This document shows positions 11,642-22,885 of a stretch of 64,000 bases of DNA, one piece after another (position 1 is the first letter of the stretch; every line of letters begins with the position of its first letter). The DNA is from Ambrosia x helenae (taxonomy: Eukaryota > Streptophyta > Magnoliopsida > Asterales > Asteraceae). Where the stretch lies: contig CM061223.1 in the NCBI GenBank assembly GCA_030844895.1, forward strand, positions 37,012,204-37,076,203, in the 5' to 3' direction. Under the pieces are notes generated by a model, which ran no database searches, was not told the DNA's origin, and was given only the letters and a program-made list of their open reading frames with translations. The position numbers and the translations under genes were made by a program.

Positions 11642-12470
11642 GATTCTTGTCAGGAAGCTTGTCTGCCACCAAGGACAAGCACATGTGTGCTTGCTTACCT
11701 GGGCACAGTCGTGCCAAATCACCAGAACATGCTTATAAATAGGGGGCTTCACCAACAATTCAACCATCCCTTCTGTCTAACACCATGGGGATCTTTAGTC
11801 CCCAACACTTTTGTTTCCACCATTTAGAGTTTGGGATATCTCCATAAACACTTGTAATAACAAAATCTAGAGGAGAAAACCCCAAATCACTCAAAATCTA
11901 AAGAAATCCCCTAAGCAACTTGACTCATCATGATCATCTTTTGTGAGCAAGTTTGTATGGAAATCTGTAGCTAGATTCCTTTGTGTTGCTTCGGTGAAGA
12001 TGAAACTTGACATAAATTTGATACTTTTATTTCTAGTAAATGTGATGTGTTTGTGTTCTTGATAATTCTTTCTACTCTTTTCATTGTTGACTAACAGTTA
12101 GTTAGTTGGTTAAATAACTTAGTCTTTAATCTTGTGAGTGTTCTTGGTAGAAAATTGGTGAAGCTTATCAGCGTACCATGATGTATAAAAACCCATGCAC
12201 TAGTCTGTGGATCCTACATGTAGTGATTAGTCTATTTGTGGAGTTGGAAAGAAACACATTTAGTGACTATCCTTGCCTATCAAACTTCATTTGCAGTCGA
12301 TACTGTCTATATACTAGACCTCGGGGTTAAGCCAAAACTTTGTTATGCGACATTGCTTGCATGGTCTTTATGTTAAGCTTTGATGCGAACCAAGAGTTGG
12401 TGAACTCACATTAGGAAATAAACAGTATATATTTATCTCCTATTATTATAAAGCCACACATTTAATAAAG
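11642..12470 (+). mobile_element. Old Tat/Athila-like LTR, right part
   Basis: Continuation of the copy split by the Gypsy element. It aligns, with many differences, to the reverse complement of about 52280-53000: a TATAAATAG box (11734-11742) followed by a GGCTTCACC-like stretch, then the segments aaacccatgcac and gtgattagtctatttgtgg (12190-12240). The box and following sequence suggest an LTR promoter and transcript start. No coding sequence is visible. Confidence 0.55.
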
Positions 12471-13135
12471 ATTGATCATTGTTGGCCCTAAATGAGTAGT
12501 CCACTTTATCAATAAGTCAAGTCAACAAATTTAATTCCAACTAGTCAAAGTTAACAAAATAAACCGACACGAGAAGTTCAAGTAGAGGTTTAGCTAGTGA
12601 ACTCGAAGTTGTGATCGACAATAGTTTAATAAATATATTTTGTTTAGACAAAATTTATTTATGATATTAGACATATTATATTTATGTTTCGGCAAATATG
12701 TACAGACTTAAATGTAATTATCCTAAGTATGTTTATGCTATAAATAGATAGAGTTTTAGGGTTTTATATTAACACACATGGAGGGTGCTTCGGGGGCTAA
12801 ATTGTTTTTGTCATTTGTAAATTAATCCAAGGGTTTTATTGTTATATTCTTCTGTGTGTTCATCTTGTTATTCAGAATAATAAGATTTTAGACCCCATTC
12901 GATCATACAATCACTATTTTGGTAACCTAAATATTTCAAACAAGGGTTGGGCGATCTTGAAAGGAACGATGACCGTTGTCATATTAGTGGTAGCTTGTTA
13001 CTTTTTTCCGATCTCATCAAGCATATTATAAAAGCAAAGAGTAGATTGATGTCCATATCTAGACCTTTTGGTGGTTTTTGCTTCCCTTAAGGATGAGGTA
13101 GGGAGTGACCTTAAAAGAGTCCCCTCCCTAATGAC
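12471..13135. other. AT-rich sequence with a possible Copia-like LTR remnant
   Basis: TATAAATAG at 12739-12747 is followed by GTTTTAGGGTTTTATATT, then a T-rich stretch with attcagaataataagatttt near 12870, a layout seen in plant Copia LTR ends. No partner LTR, primer site or coding region adjoins it. A Copia gag relic lies downstream at 15465, but the MULE and other repeats separate them, so a link is only possible. Confidence 0.3.
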
Positions 13136-13146
13136 TTCAATTATAG

Positions 13147-14490
13147 AGAAAATTGCTCGAATAGTCCCTGTGGTTTGCACAATTTTCACCTATAGTCCTC
13201 AAGTTTTTAAAATTACAGGTATAGTCCTCAACTTTTGGTGTTTTTAACTCGGATAGTCCTTGGAGTAGCTGTGAAATTACTAAATTACCCTTTTGATGGA
13301 TGGAGGTTAAAAAAACCAGTTAAATGGATGTAAAATTACTATATTAACCTAACCCCAATAAAAATAAAAAAATCAATTAATTAATAAAATATAAAGAGGG
13401 TCCACTTAATTCCTTAGCCAATTATTTTTCTCTAGCTATTTTAGTGGGCCCTACCAACTTCATCTTCCCCACCCTATCACCACCACCACCAACCAAAATA
13501 AAAAGAATTAAGATAGAACCCGCCCATTTCATCTTCCCCAACCCATCACCTCCACAAACCACAACCACCACCACTACCCATCTCCACTTTCACCACCACT
13601 ATCACCGACATCCCAACCACCACAGCCACCACCCACTTCATCTTTCCCATCCATCACGGGAGATGATGACAACACTTTTAATGACTCACTCCAAACTAAA
13701 ACTTCATATCAATTCATAATTATGAAAAATAAAAAAAAATTATCAAAACAGGGGGTTGCTCATGATAACGACGGCAGCGGTGATATCGATGAAGACCTCG
13801 AAGGTAAAACCCTCAACCACACCCCTTTTCTCTTCGATGTTGATATGTGAGTCGTGATGATGATGATCTCATTTGTTACTATTACATATAAAATAGTATA
13901 AGGGGTAGAATGGTCAATATGCATCGTTGGAAGTTAGTTGGTATTATGTTGTATAAATACATGCATTAGTGATGAATAATATTAGCTATTGATTTGGGTT
14001 ATTCCTCTCCTCTTTAAATTTGTGTTTCTTCCCTAATTCTTTGGCTCTTCTCTTGATCACCATTTTGTTACATATCAGTTACGGTGACATTGACGGTGGA
14101 GTTTCTGTATGGGAACTCTAATGCTCTAATTTTATTCATTTTATTCTGTTATTTATATTAAATAGGGTATCCTCATATGCTCTAATTTTCTTTAATAATG
14201 TTAAGATATGAATTGCAAATGTTGCTTCGCCTAGAGATACTTCAGTCAGAGTATGAAGGGGGAGGGGTGGAGGACGGTGGTTGTGGTGGTTTGAGGAGGA
14301 GGTGGTGGTTTGTGGAGGTGATGGGTTAGGGAAGATGAAGTGGGTGGGTCCCACATTGATTTTTTTATATTTTTTAATAACAAGGGTAGTTTAGTAATTT
14401 CACACCCACTTAACTGGATTATTTAACCTCCGTTAGCTCCAAGGACTATCCGAGTTAAAAAAACCACAGGGACTATTCGAGCAATTTTCT
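13147..14490. mobile_element. MULE-type element with long terminal inverted repeats
   Basis: The left end agaaaattgctcgaatag matches the reverse complement of the right end exactly for about 30 bp, and the arms continue as a diverged inverted repeat for several hundred bases: the coding-looking texts at 13444-13600 and at 14354-14200 on the other strand are the same sequence. Flanking 10-mers ttcaattata (13136-13145) and ttcaatttta (14491-14500) match at 9 of 10 bases, the duplication size expected for Mutator-like elements. The left arm has an extra copy of the repeated AGTCCTCAA-type unit. No transposase is present, so it is non-autonomous. The roughly 13740-14130 middle is not part of the arms. 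Confidence 0.7.
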
Positions 14491-14500
14491 TTCAATTTTA

Positions 14501-15440
14501 TAAACCTTTAACAAAGTCGCACGGAACACGTTATATGTTTTCACACCACTTTGACTAATTATTACTATAAATTATTTACATTCTAAGTGGATTCCATTCA
14601 AAGCAACACTTTATTTTGACTTGATATTTTCTCTACACTCATATAGCTATTACTATTTATTTTCTGAACTTTCAATCAACTTACAAACCTCTAAAACAAG
14701 TCAACCAAGAAATTAATTGGTAACCAACAAATTGAGTTATAAAATTTGTCTCAATTGGGTTCTATAGTTGGTACTTACAAAAAGCTATATTACGTGTGAT
14801 AAGTACATTTGCGTGTTGTGTGTGTGTTTAGTTGAAAGTAATTATCATTTTATATATTTAAAACCCGACACTCATTATAACATGAACAACGCTTGGTTCG
14901 TGTATGTTCAATATGGAACGAACATGTTCACGAACGCATACAAGCGGGATTTCTTATTCATGTTTGTTTATTAAAATAACCGAATGTAAGTGAACACAAG
15001 AAATGTTCATGAACACAAACGTACGTTACATATTCCTTTTAAAATAAATTATTCATTTTTCATCATAAACATTTTGAAGAATCCATCAAAAATAAATAAG
15101 TACTTAACATAACTATTAAAACATAGTTGACGTAATTATCATAAATATAATAAACATAAAATTAAGAAGCTTGTCACACTTAGTATAACCAATTTTAAAA
15201 AAACAAAAAATAAAACCAATACTAGTAAAAATATAACATAAAATCCCTTTAAAAGAATGAACACATAACATAAACACGCGAGCATAAATGAGCACATTAC
15301 ATAATGTTCACAAACATAAAGAATACAATCTCTATTCATATTCATTTGTTTAACATATCAAATGGAATTTCTTGTTCGTTTCCTTAACATACCATCACTT
15401 TCATGTCCGTGCCATTGCCGTGTTCGTTCACTAATCTCAA
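14501..15440. repeat. Dispersed repeat rich in GTTC/GAAC motifs
   Basis: From about 14900 to 15430 the words TGTTCATGAACA, CGTTC, GAACA and ACGAAC recur in both orientations in AT-rich text. Such arrays are typical of non-autonomous DNA-transposon debris in plants. Ends and target duplications could not be fixed. Nothing is recognised in 14501-14760. Confidence 0.35.
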
Positions 15441-15464
15441 TTTGTTTCTTGTTTAGTGTTTGAG

Positions 15465-15975
15465 AAGTCTAAATACAAGATTATGATCGAGAGGTTTAAT
15501 GGTTTGGACATTGGTTGGTGGAAGATGCAAATGGAAGCATTGTTATGTAAAAAAAGACTTAGATATGGTACTTGGGGATAAGTCGAATAATATGGAACAA
15601 CTTAATGGGATCTCAAAGATAAGAAAGAGATAAGGGCTTCTACATTGGCTTTAACAAGGAGTGTCACGTTTAACATCATGTTTGAAACCACAAAACATGG
15701 CATGATTTTGGCTTTGTAGAATACGTATGAGAAGCCATTTGCAGCTAATAAAATGTTACTGATTAAGGAGTTGTTCACGATGAGAATGAAATAGGGAAGC
15801 TTAGTGACCGAGCACAAAAATAATTTAAGTTCTCTTTTGTCTAGATTTTCATCTATGAAAATGAGAATTCAAAGATGAGATTAAGGAAATACTATTGCTA
15901 TATTCCTTACCTAATAGTTGGTCCGACACAGTGATAGTTGTTACCAATTCAGTGGTAACTGTGGGTTTAATATGA
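15465..15975 (+). pseudogene. Ty1/Copia gag fragment (broken)
   Basis: Translation in shifting frames gives a Copia Gag (UBN2-like) pattern: KIMIERFNGLDIGWWKMQME near 15481-15540, then a lysine-rich helix, a LTRSVTFNIMFE segment near 15640, a MLLIKELFTMRMK-type segment near 15750, and a ...LLYSLPNSWSDTVIVV tail near 15890-15940. At least three frame changes or stops interrupt it, including a TAG after the ILAL segment. No nucleocapsid knuckle or pol follows. It is an old truncated copy. Confidence 0.65.
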
Positions 15976-16284
15976 TGTTCTTCGTAGAAATACTAAAAGA
16001 TCTTCTTAAGGTGTGTCTGAATGGAGTCAGAGATTACCGGATGAAAAGTGAACACATCCATGTTTTTTATTAACAACTACTTAAGATGTATGTGAATGAA
16101 GTCAGAGATTACTGGGCTAAGAACTATTATCTGCTCTGTAAATTTAGGGTTAAGAACCGATTTTTCTAGCTCTATGCGGACAGTTGGCTTCACCGCCTTC
16201 AAGGGTTTACGTACTTCAGAAGTGTGACAATATTTATTTCCCTGAATGAAGGCAACGCCGGTCTAGGTTGGAAAACCCCATCAT

Positions 16285-16587
16285 TTAATGCGGTGTTGAT
16301 GTGTTGCAGTTGATTTTAGCCAATCCCTCGCGTCCTAGAAGTACATCATGGGATGATGAGACTGGCAAATCCATGAAGTCATATATTTCTGTTCTTGAGT
16401 GCTTTACATCTGAAAGTGTGATAGGAAATCTAAGCATACCGAGGGGCACGATCATGTCATGTATGAACCCCGAGAATGGTTCTAGGACCGACACTTGGCG
16501 AGCCTTGTCCTCCTCATCTAACTGATTAAAACAATGTTCGTACATGATATTCGTGTTACTGACATTGTCAAAGAACATATATCGCAT
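16285..16587 (-). pseudogene. Protease region of a Tat/Athila-like Gypsy relic
   Basis: The frame reads NTNIMYEHCFNQL, then a GFIHDMIVPLGMLRFPITL segment, HSRTEIYDFMDLPVSSSHDV, and LLGREGLAKINCNTSTPH. This order is characteristic of the retropepsin-like domain in Tat/Athila Gypsy polyproteins, where the catalytic DxG lies just upstream (family knowledge). Only about 100 codons stay open. It follows the gag relic at 16678-17607 on the same strand, so the two are parts of one decayed element. Confidence 0.7.
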
Positions 16588-16677
16588 GCGATAACGTCCA
16601 ATAACACCTGTAATAATCAGCGGAGCAGTGGAGGATGCATCTCCGCGAACCTTGGGCAGAATAACATTTACTTCTTT

Positions 16678-17607
16678 CTAAGCATCATCGTTGGTTTGCG
16701 TGAAGGGTATTTTCCCTTTACCACCTTTGGCCATGTTGCAATTATGGCGCGAGGCATCCTGAATGAGATGTTTTTGGACATTGCGAATGCGCTTTTGCGT
16801 ACCCTCACCGTTGTCGTTATCATCATGGGTTCCACGCTTGACATTTTTCACAAAATGGTTGAGTTGGCCGAACTTCAAGGCGATCTCAATCTCCATCTTC
16901 TGGCTGTAGCAGTTGTTAGTGATATGACCGTAATCTTCATGGTATTCACAATACTTGCTTGTGTCCACGTTCTTCCAATACGAATGCTTTTGGCCTCTAT
17001 GGCTTAATCAAATCATTGTCGACGTAAGCATGAGTGCTAGTCACCGACTTTGAATTGTAACGATATGTTGAGTCATAATTTCCCTCATTATTTGAAGGCT
17101 CATAACCGTCAGGTTCTCCGTACAGGTTGACGTAGTCCTGGTCACGAGTATTTTTACCATGACCTCCACAGTGTACTCCCTGGCGAGGATCCTTGTTGAG
17201 ACGGTTATCATTCAGTCCTCTCCTGTCTGCTCCCTTGTCTTGGCTTTGTGAGCCATAACTTAAGGTTCTCTGAGCGACTTGTTTTGATTTTGCCATTACC
17301 ATATGTTGGTATATCTCGGCAACTTTAGCATGCTCTTTAACTAGCCATGCATCTGGGTCTGAGGGACCTTGGTCATTACCGGTATCTTTGCGAGGTTGTT
17401 CACTATAGTCCTCAACCTCAAAGTCGAAAGACAGATTGGGAGGTTTTTTTTTGCAACCTTCTTTGTTATAGTATCAGGGGTTACATTGCCGTCATCATCA
17501 TACACCGCAGCATCGATGTTATTCGGACTGACGACGAAGGTACCGGTGTTCTTAGCCATAGGATAAGTTTGAAAGATACTAAGTGTAGCCGATACGGATG
17601 GCGCCAA
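16678..17607 (-). pseudogene. gag of a Tat/Athila-like Gypsy relic (broken)
   Basis: Three segments in different frames: about 17607-17341, with the start of the polyprotein; 17302-16997, hydrophilic; and 16968-16678, starting DTSKYCEYHEDYGHITNNCY. That last motif, a C-x2-H-x3-GH-x4-C arrangement, is the Gag knuckle typical of Tat-like Gypsy elements. The frame changes show it is dead. A primer-site-like sequence lies just upstream at 17589-17608 and a TATA-bearing region beyond it, giving the 5' end of the element on the minus strand. Plus-strand frames over this region, including a 157-codon one, are antisense shadows. Confidence 0.7.
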
Positions 17608-17608
17608 T
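17589..17608 (-). promoter_or_regulatory. Primer-binding-site-like sequence
   Basis: On the minus strand it reads ATTGGCGCCATCCGTATCGG. ATTGGCGCC followed by a GTCTGTGGG-like stretch is the usual start of the internal region in Tat/Athila-like elements; here the second half is diverged. It lies directly upstream of the gag relic. Confidence 0.6.
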
Positions 17609-17611
17609 GAA

Positions 17612-18330
17612 AAAACAATAAGTCTAACCTCCTGCTAAGGATAGCTAGACTCTCGATCCACAAGAATGATTCTTCACTGATCTCTCTAGGGCTAGAAGAA
17701 CCTGAAACAATATCAAAGTGTGTGGGCAGGGAGATGACTACTTTCGTAGTTGTTTATAACAGAAAAATGAGCGATAATGGATACTATATGAATAGCTTTT
17801 AGGGTTAGTAAAAAGTGTCCTCTTTAAGGAGGTCTATATAGGAGTGACATATGCCAACATCACCAACCCTAATCAGTGTGGGCCCAAGCCCGATTAGGAA
17901 TATCTCCACTATTCTAGCGCATATTAGTATAATGTTTGATAATTATAAAATAACCAATGAGAGATTTGGAACGTGTACTGCCTTAACCGTATGACACATA
18001 GCGCTATGCTTGTGGTAATGAGTGGAGAATGTTGGTGACGTACTTCTTGTTCCCTCTGCACCCTAAAAGATCGTGGTGGTTAACTATGCCATTTGTCATT
18101 TGTCATGTGATGAAAAGGTGGACATGTGTCATGCGAGGGGCACACATCCATTGATTGTGAGTGGTTCGTACATTCGTGTCCTCGTTCTACTATCAGCCTT
18201 CTACTTCACATGTGCCTTGTCTTGGAATGATAGTAGTCAGCACAGAGATCTTGTATTGCACAAGTGAACGTATGCGTCCGGGGCTTCGCCTGGTGTGCTG
18301 TTAGGATATGGGGTGACCCGATCTAAATAA
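17612..18330 (-). repeat. Probable 5' LTR of the Tat-like relic
   Basis: Lies immediately upstream of the primer-site-like sequence on the minus strand and contains CCTATATAGACC (17833-17842), a good TATA box for that strand. The outer end is not certain, because no second LTR is present in the window. Confidence 0.45.
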
Positions 18331-18890
18331 CAATTCGGTACCCCGTCCATTCAATAAGTTTAAACAAGACATTTTAATAACCATATAGAGAGAGAGGTTT
18401 TTTTTTTGGTAAGAGATCTTTGGAATAAAATTTTGGGTAGCTCATCACCTCAGTCCTCTTGGATGATCTATCTTGAAAAAGGTAAACGCATTAGTCAAAA
18501 TAATGCAGCCATACCATACTATATATTAATAAAAAAGTATGTTTAATATATTAGTTCTTGGATTTCATTTGGATTTGAAAACATAGATATATTATTTCTA
18601 ATTAATATCATTTGTTTCTATTTATTACGTGGACGGGACACTGACAGACTAGGGTGGTTCGTCTTCTGTAGCCGAACGGCTACACTACCACCATCTTCTC
18701 GGCCACGGTCCGTATTATTAAATTTCGGTTAGGTGTAACCGAACCAAACATCCCCAAGCAATTACTTTTTGACCGTTACAAACGGTCAAGTCATTTTTGT
18801 TCATATAAATTCATCACATTTTCACCACTTTTTCTTACCATCCATCATATATCTACTTCCAAATTTTATTAAAAAATTACTCTTGAAATC
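18331..18890. other. Unassigned; upstream region of a PIF/Harbinger-like relic
   Basis: AT-rich, with a GC-richer patch at 18630-18740 that has a small inverted repeat around gtagccgaacggctac. A CATATAAATTCATCAC stretch near 18803 followed by A/C-rich leader sequence precedes the ATG at 18891 and may be the remnant promoter. Confidence 0.3.
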
Positions 18891-19232
18891 ATGTCTTCGA
18901 CGATTGACTTGTCCAACAAAGAGGTTACAGAGTTGGCGGTTGCGTGGTTAAGCGTCAAGGAAGCAAACACGTCAAACAATATCGGTGAGTTTTGGGATGA
19001 TGTGTTGGTCGAGTTTTGCGAGCAACACGCAAGGTGAACCACATCGAACTGATTCTATGCTTGGGAGTTAGTGGAACATCGTAAAAAGTGAATGTAAAAT
19101 GTTTGAGAAGATGTTTAAAAAGAACATGAAGATCCAAGACTAAAGGAAAACATGGCAATTGAAATGACGCATGAAGACTATTACACTGAAGCTTACAAAA
19201 CTTTTCAACATGTTAAACTGTGGCAAATTTTA
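18891..19232 (+). pseudogene. PIF/Harbinger ORF1 (Myb/SANT-like) relic
   Basis: The ATG at 18891 opens a short frame with an N-terminal pattern ELAVAWLSVKEAN, then EFWDDVLVEFCEQH, resembling the SANT/trihelix domain of PIF/Harbinger ORF1 and plant proteins derived from it. Frameshifts follow. The end, near 19150-19232, reads YYTEAYKTFQHVKLWQILR, matching the conserved tail of that domain. The DDE transposase is absent. The family is known for a two-protein system in which ORF1 binds DNA; here it is a dead remnant. Confidence 0.5.
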
Positions 19233-19740
19233 AGGAATAAAATATCTTTGCTTTAATTTCGTTGTATTTTGTAGAATAAAAAAATTAATGTAATGGTATA
19301 TTCTATTATTTTAAATGTTTTGATGAATTTAAAAAAAATGTTTTATTTATTATTTAATTGTTTAGGCTAGTAGACTGGAGTGCTGCAAGTAATTTGGTTA
19401 CTCTGAACTACTTTAGCTTATATTTAACGTGTCATATTAATAGTGGTTGGGACCACGCTAATAGTTTGGAGTTCCCTTTCCCCTTAAGAAACTGTAAGGT
19501 GTGGGCTCATTCAATTAATTCTAGCTTGTCGCTTTAAGAAAGAATAGGTAACAAGGAATTTTAAATTGAATGATGAACATTAATTAAAAAAATGTAATTC
19601 TTCTTTTAATTGTTAGAGATTTGCTAAAAAAGGAATGAAGTATTCCACCACCTTATATGTTAAAATGTTATACAAGATTGATAATATTTTATTATCACTT
19701 TTATTATTACGTTTTGTTTGAACATATTGCATAAGAAGTC
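19233..19740. other. Unassigned AT-rich sequence
   Basis: Contains a likely 3' flank of the relic (AATAAA-containing, 19240-19280) and AT-rich text with no open frame or clear repeat structure. Confidence 0.35.
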
Positions 19741-20230
19741 TTTGCAGGGTGTCACAAATACTGACAAGGAGTGTTCTGACATTTGGAGTGCTTTAGAGAG
19801 ATGCTGACTTGGCAGCTGATATGGAAGCTGATGTGGAAAGGAGCTGCTGACTTGGAAGTGTTATGGCCCAGGTTGTTAGCCCACATTTTCTATTTAATGA
19901 TTGGGTTTAAGTCTTGGGTTTCCACATTATATCAGCCCAAGCCTTTCATCTTTATATATGGCCCAAGTCGTTGTGTAATAAGGAGTGAATCCTGTACATT
20001 GGATCATTATCGAAGTCGGTGGATCCAAGGGTATTATTTATCCTGAAGACTAACTGGTGGAGGATTCTAGGTCTTGATATAAATCGTCTCTCTCTTTCTT
20101 CATTGTATCAGATCACAATATTGTACATGTTGGTTACTTTCTCTCGTTTCATTCTCTCCTAGGGTTTCACTTTAAACAAGCTTTGTTTAGATTTTAGTTT
20201 TTGTTTGGTGTAATTACAAATCAATTGTTG
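19741..20230 (+). repeat. Possible Copia-like solo LTR
   Basis: Repeated GCTGACTTGG/CAGCTGAT words (19800-19850), a GCCCAAG-rich section, TTTATATATGG (about 19950) as TATA box, then a CT-rich start region resemble LTRs of plant Copia elements. No second copy, primer site or polypurine tract is seen, and the ends are not fixed. Confidence 0.3.
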
Positions 20231-20449
20231 ATGATCTGTTGGGTTGGGGTTTAGATATTGTTGAGAGTTGTTTCTGTAATCTTTAGGTTTTAATTGTTTT
20301 TGAGTATTATTGATAATAAGTGATTCAACCATGAAATTTGTTTAGTGTAATCACAGATCATTTGTTGGGTTGGGGTTTAGAGATTGTTAAGAGTTGTTTC
20401 TGTAATCTTTAGGTTTTAATTGTTTTTGAGTATTATTGATAATAAGTGT
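20231..20449. repeat. Tandem duplication, two copies of about 90 bp
   Basis: The segment from tgttgggttggggtttag to gtattattgataataagtg occurs at about 20238-20321 and again at 20364-20449 with a few differences, separated by about 40 bp. The LINE fragment begins right after the second copy. Confidence 0.75.
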
Positions 20450-21096
20450 TCTCAGTTGCTGCAGCAAAATACTGGATCAGGGTCGATAATGCTATTGCAG
20501 ATCGCTATGTTTATAAGTGGTGCAAATGGATTTCGAGCAATTGTAACATTTTTATTTGGCGAGCGGAACAAGATATGCTTCCAACTAAAATGGCGTTGAG
20601 GAGGCGGAATATTTTTATTGAAGATGTGAGTTTTGTGTTATGCGAGGAGGTGGGGGGGGGGGAGAATCCATCGAGCATCCCTTAACTTCGTGCGACTTTT
20701 TGTAGGGGTGTGGCACTTGGTATCGAAATGGTGTGGGTTCCCTATGATACATGGTTTCTTGGTAAAGGATTTGCTTGAAGAACATAAACATATAAATGGG
20801 TCGCGGGTGAAGGTCTTCAAGGGGATTATTATTATCACATCTTGGTGTATGTGAAAGGCAAGAAATGAGAAGAACTTCTCAAATAATAACAAAAAGGTGG
20901 TCGAAGTTGTTTCAGAAATAAAAGCGATAGGGTATTTATGGTATAAAATTAGATTTAGTTCCGGTATAGTTGATTGAGAGAGTTGGTGTAAGTTTGAATT
21001 TGTGTAATGTTTGTTTTAGGGTTAGCGATATCTCCACCTTGGAGATGGTTTGCTGGCTTCTTTTTTAATGAAAGTTGATTTTCAAAAAAAAAAAAA
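20450..21096 (+). pseudogene. 5'-truncated LINE, RT zinc-binding tail (copy 1)
   Basis: Translation gives the zf-RVT tail of a plant L1-type LINE: KYWIRVDNAIADRYVYKWCK, then CNIFIWRAEQDMLPTKMALR, RRRNIFIEDVSFVLC. After a G-run of ten bases at about 20653-20662 the frame is lost; in the other frames the SIEH/LLTTC and WCGFPMI...VKDLLEEHKHINGS segments continue. It ends with AATGAAAGTTGATTTTC and a 13-base A tract at about 21084-21096. Upstream RT and endonuclease are missing, as expected of a 5'-truncated insertion. Confidence 0.75.
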
Positions 21097-22490
21097 TTCT
21101 CTTTAGTAGGTTATGTATTTGATTTTCTCTTCTTGCTAAGAGGTTGTGTTTTTTCAGTAACGTAAGCACCACTTTGCTAGCAAAGAAACACTACATATAT
21201 AGTAAACATGGCTCCAGCATATCTACCAATTTTAGTAAATGGGTAAAATTTCCTATTTTGTAAACGGGTTAGGATTACCACTTTAGTAAGTAGGTCGGAT
21301 TACCCTATTTAGTAAACAAAATAAAGATCAATGTTATTATTTTTAATAAGCGGGTCAAAGTTATCATTTCTAATAAACGGGTCAAACTCAACATTTAGAT
21401 TGAACGGGTCCAAATTACACCTTTAGTAAACGGGTCAAGGTTACTGATTTTAGTAACCAGGTCGAATTGCACATTTTTGCCTGATTTAAGGACTGTTCAG
21501 TTTTTATAAGTGGTGCAAATGGATTTCGAGCAAGTGTAACATTTTTATTTGGCGAGTGGATCAAAATAGGCTTCCAACTAAAATGGCGTTGAGGAGGCGG
21601 AATATTTTTATTGAAGATGTGGGTTGTGTGCTATGCGAGGAGGGGGGAGAATCCATAGAGCATCTCTTAACTACGTGCGGCTTTTTTGCAGGGTGTGGCC
21701 CTTGGTATCGAAATGGTGCGGATTCCCTATGATATATGGTTTCTCGGTAAAGGATTTACTTGAAGAACATAAACATATAAATGGGTCGCGGGTGAAGAAG
21801 ATTTTCAAGGGGATTATTATTATCACATCTTGGTGTATATGGAAGGAAAGAAATGAGAAGCACTTCTCAAATAATAACAAGAAGGTGGTAGAAGTTGTTT
21901 CAGAAATAAAAGCGATAGGGTATTTGTGGTATAAAATAGATTTAGTTCTGGTATAATTGATTAGGAGAATTGGTGTAAATTCGAATTTGTGTAATGTTTG
22001 TTTTAGGGTCAGCGACATCTCCACCTTGGAGATAGTTTGCTGGCTTCTTTTTTAATGAAAGTTGATTTTCAAAAAACAAAATCTCTTTGGTAGGTGTTGT
22101 ATCTGATTTTCTCTTCTTGCTAAGTGGTTGTGTTTTTCAGTAATGTAAGCACCACTTTGTTGGCAAAGAAACACTGGATATATAGTAAACATGGCTCCCG
22201 CATATCTACCAATTTTATTAAATGGGTAAAATTTCCTATTTTGTAAACGATTCAGGATTACCACTTTAGTAAGTAAGTCGGATTACCATTTTAGTAAACA
22301 AAACAAAGATCAATGTTATTATTTTTATTAAGCATGTCAAAGTTACGATTTCTAATAAACGGGTCAAACTCAACATTTAGATTGTACGGTTCCAAATTAC
22401 ACCTTTAGTAAACGGGTCAAGGTTACTGATTTTAGTAACCAGGTCGAATTGCACATTTTTGCCTGATTTAAGGACTGTTCAGTTTTTATA
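20511..22490 (+). repeat. Direct tandem duplication, two units of about 990 bp
   Basis: Unit 1 (20511-21503) and unit 2 (21504-22490) both start TTATAAGTGGTGCAAATGG and run through the LINE tail, its A tract and about 400 bp of flank containing AAACGGGTCAA-type repeats. Unit 2 ends at cagtttttata, the same text that joins unit 1 to unit 2. The units differ by scattered substitutions and by the G-run length. Confidence 0.85.
21504..22081 (+). pseudogene. LINE RT zinc-binding tail (copy 2 in the tandem duplication)
   Basis: Same tail as copy 1, starting further downstream: WCKWISSKCNIFIWRVDQN, the RRRNIFIEDVGCVLCEE segment, the CxxC...H...C pattern continuing in an overlapping frame, then HINGSRVKKIFKGIIIITSW and an EVVSEIKAIGYLWYK end. 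The G-run here is six bases against ten in copy 1. The A-rich end is interrupted (22070-22080). Confidence 0.7.
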
Positions 22491-22819
22491 ATTGGTGAAT
22501 TTACAGGTACATTAAGGTAGTGTGAAATTCTATTAAGGTTTTGGAAGATACCCCGTATGTTTTCGAAGTATCAGAGGTGTGATGGGTTAGCTGCGGTACA
22601 CCCTATATATAAACACTAATGATACGTGGAAAGGGATACTGTAGGGTTAGACCAATAACAAACCCTAGTTATTTGGTATCTAGCATTTATGGTTATCTTA
22701 TACATTCCTTAAACTCTTACCCTACTCTGAACCATAGTCACCCTAACTATCCTCAACACTATTCAAATGTTTCTTCTTAAAATAAACTTCGGGACGAAGT
22801 TCCTAAAAGTAGGAGAGAC
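22491..22819 (+). mobile_element. 3' internal tail and polypurine tract of a Gypsy-type family
   Basis: Homologous to the reverse complement of 34243-34740, the 3' internal part of the gag-only element: tgaatttacaggtacattaa, the GGTTAGCTGCGGTACACC block with a TATATATAAACACT stretch, then AACTTCGGGACGAAGTTCC and the purine tract AAAAGTAGGAGAGAC directly before the LTR. Confidence 0.75.
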
Positions 22820-22839
22820 TGTAACATCACACAAATTTT

Positions 22840-22842
<3 letters not shown>

Positions 22843-22882
<40 letters not shown>
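22843..22882. repeat. (TA)20 microsatellite
   Basis: About forty bases of uninterrupted TA near the start of the LTR. Confidence 0.95.

Positions 22883-22885
<3 letters not shown>

Noticed and set aside
13444..13719. 91-codon Pro/His/Thr-rich frame
   Set aside because: It is the arm of the MULE; the same protein-like text appears inverted at 14136-14354, so it is repeat sequence.
16534..17007. 157-codon plus-strand frame
   Set aside because: It is antisense to the Tat-like gag relic, whose knuckle motif on the minus strand is convincing.
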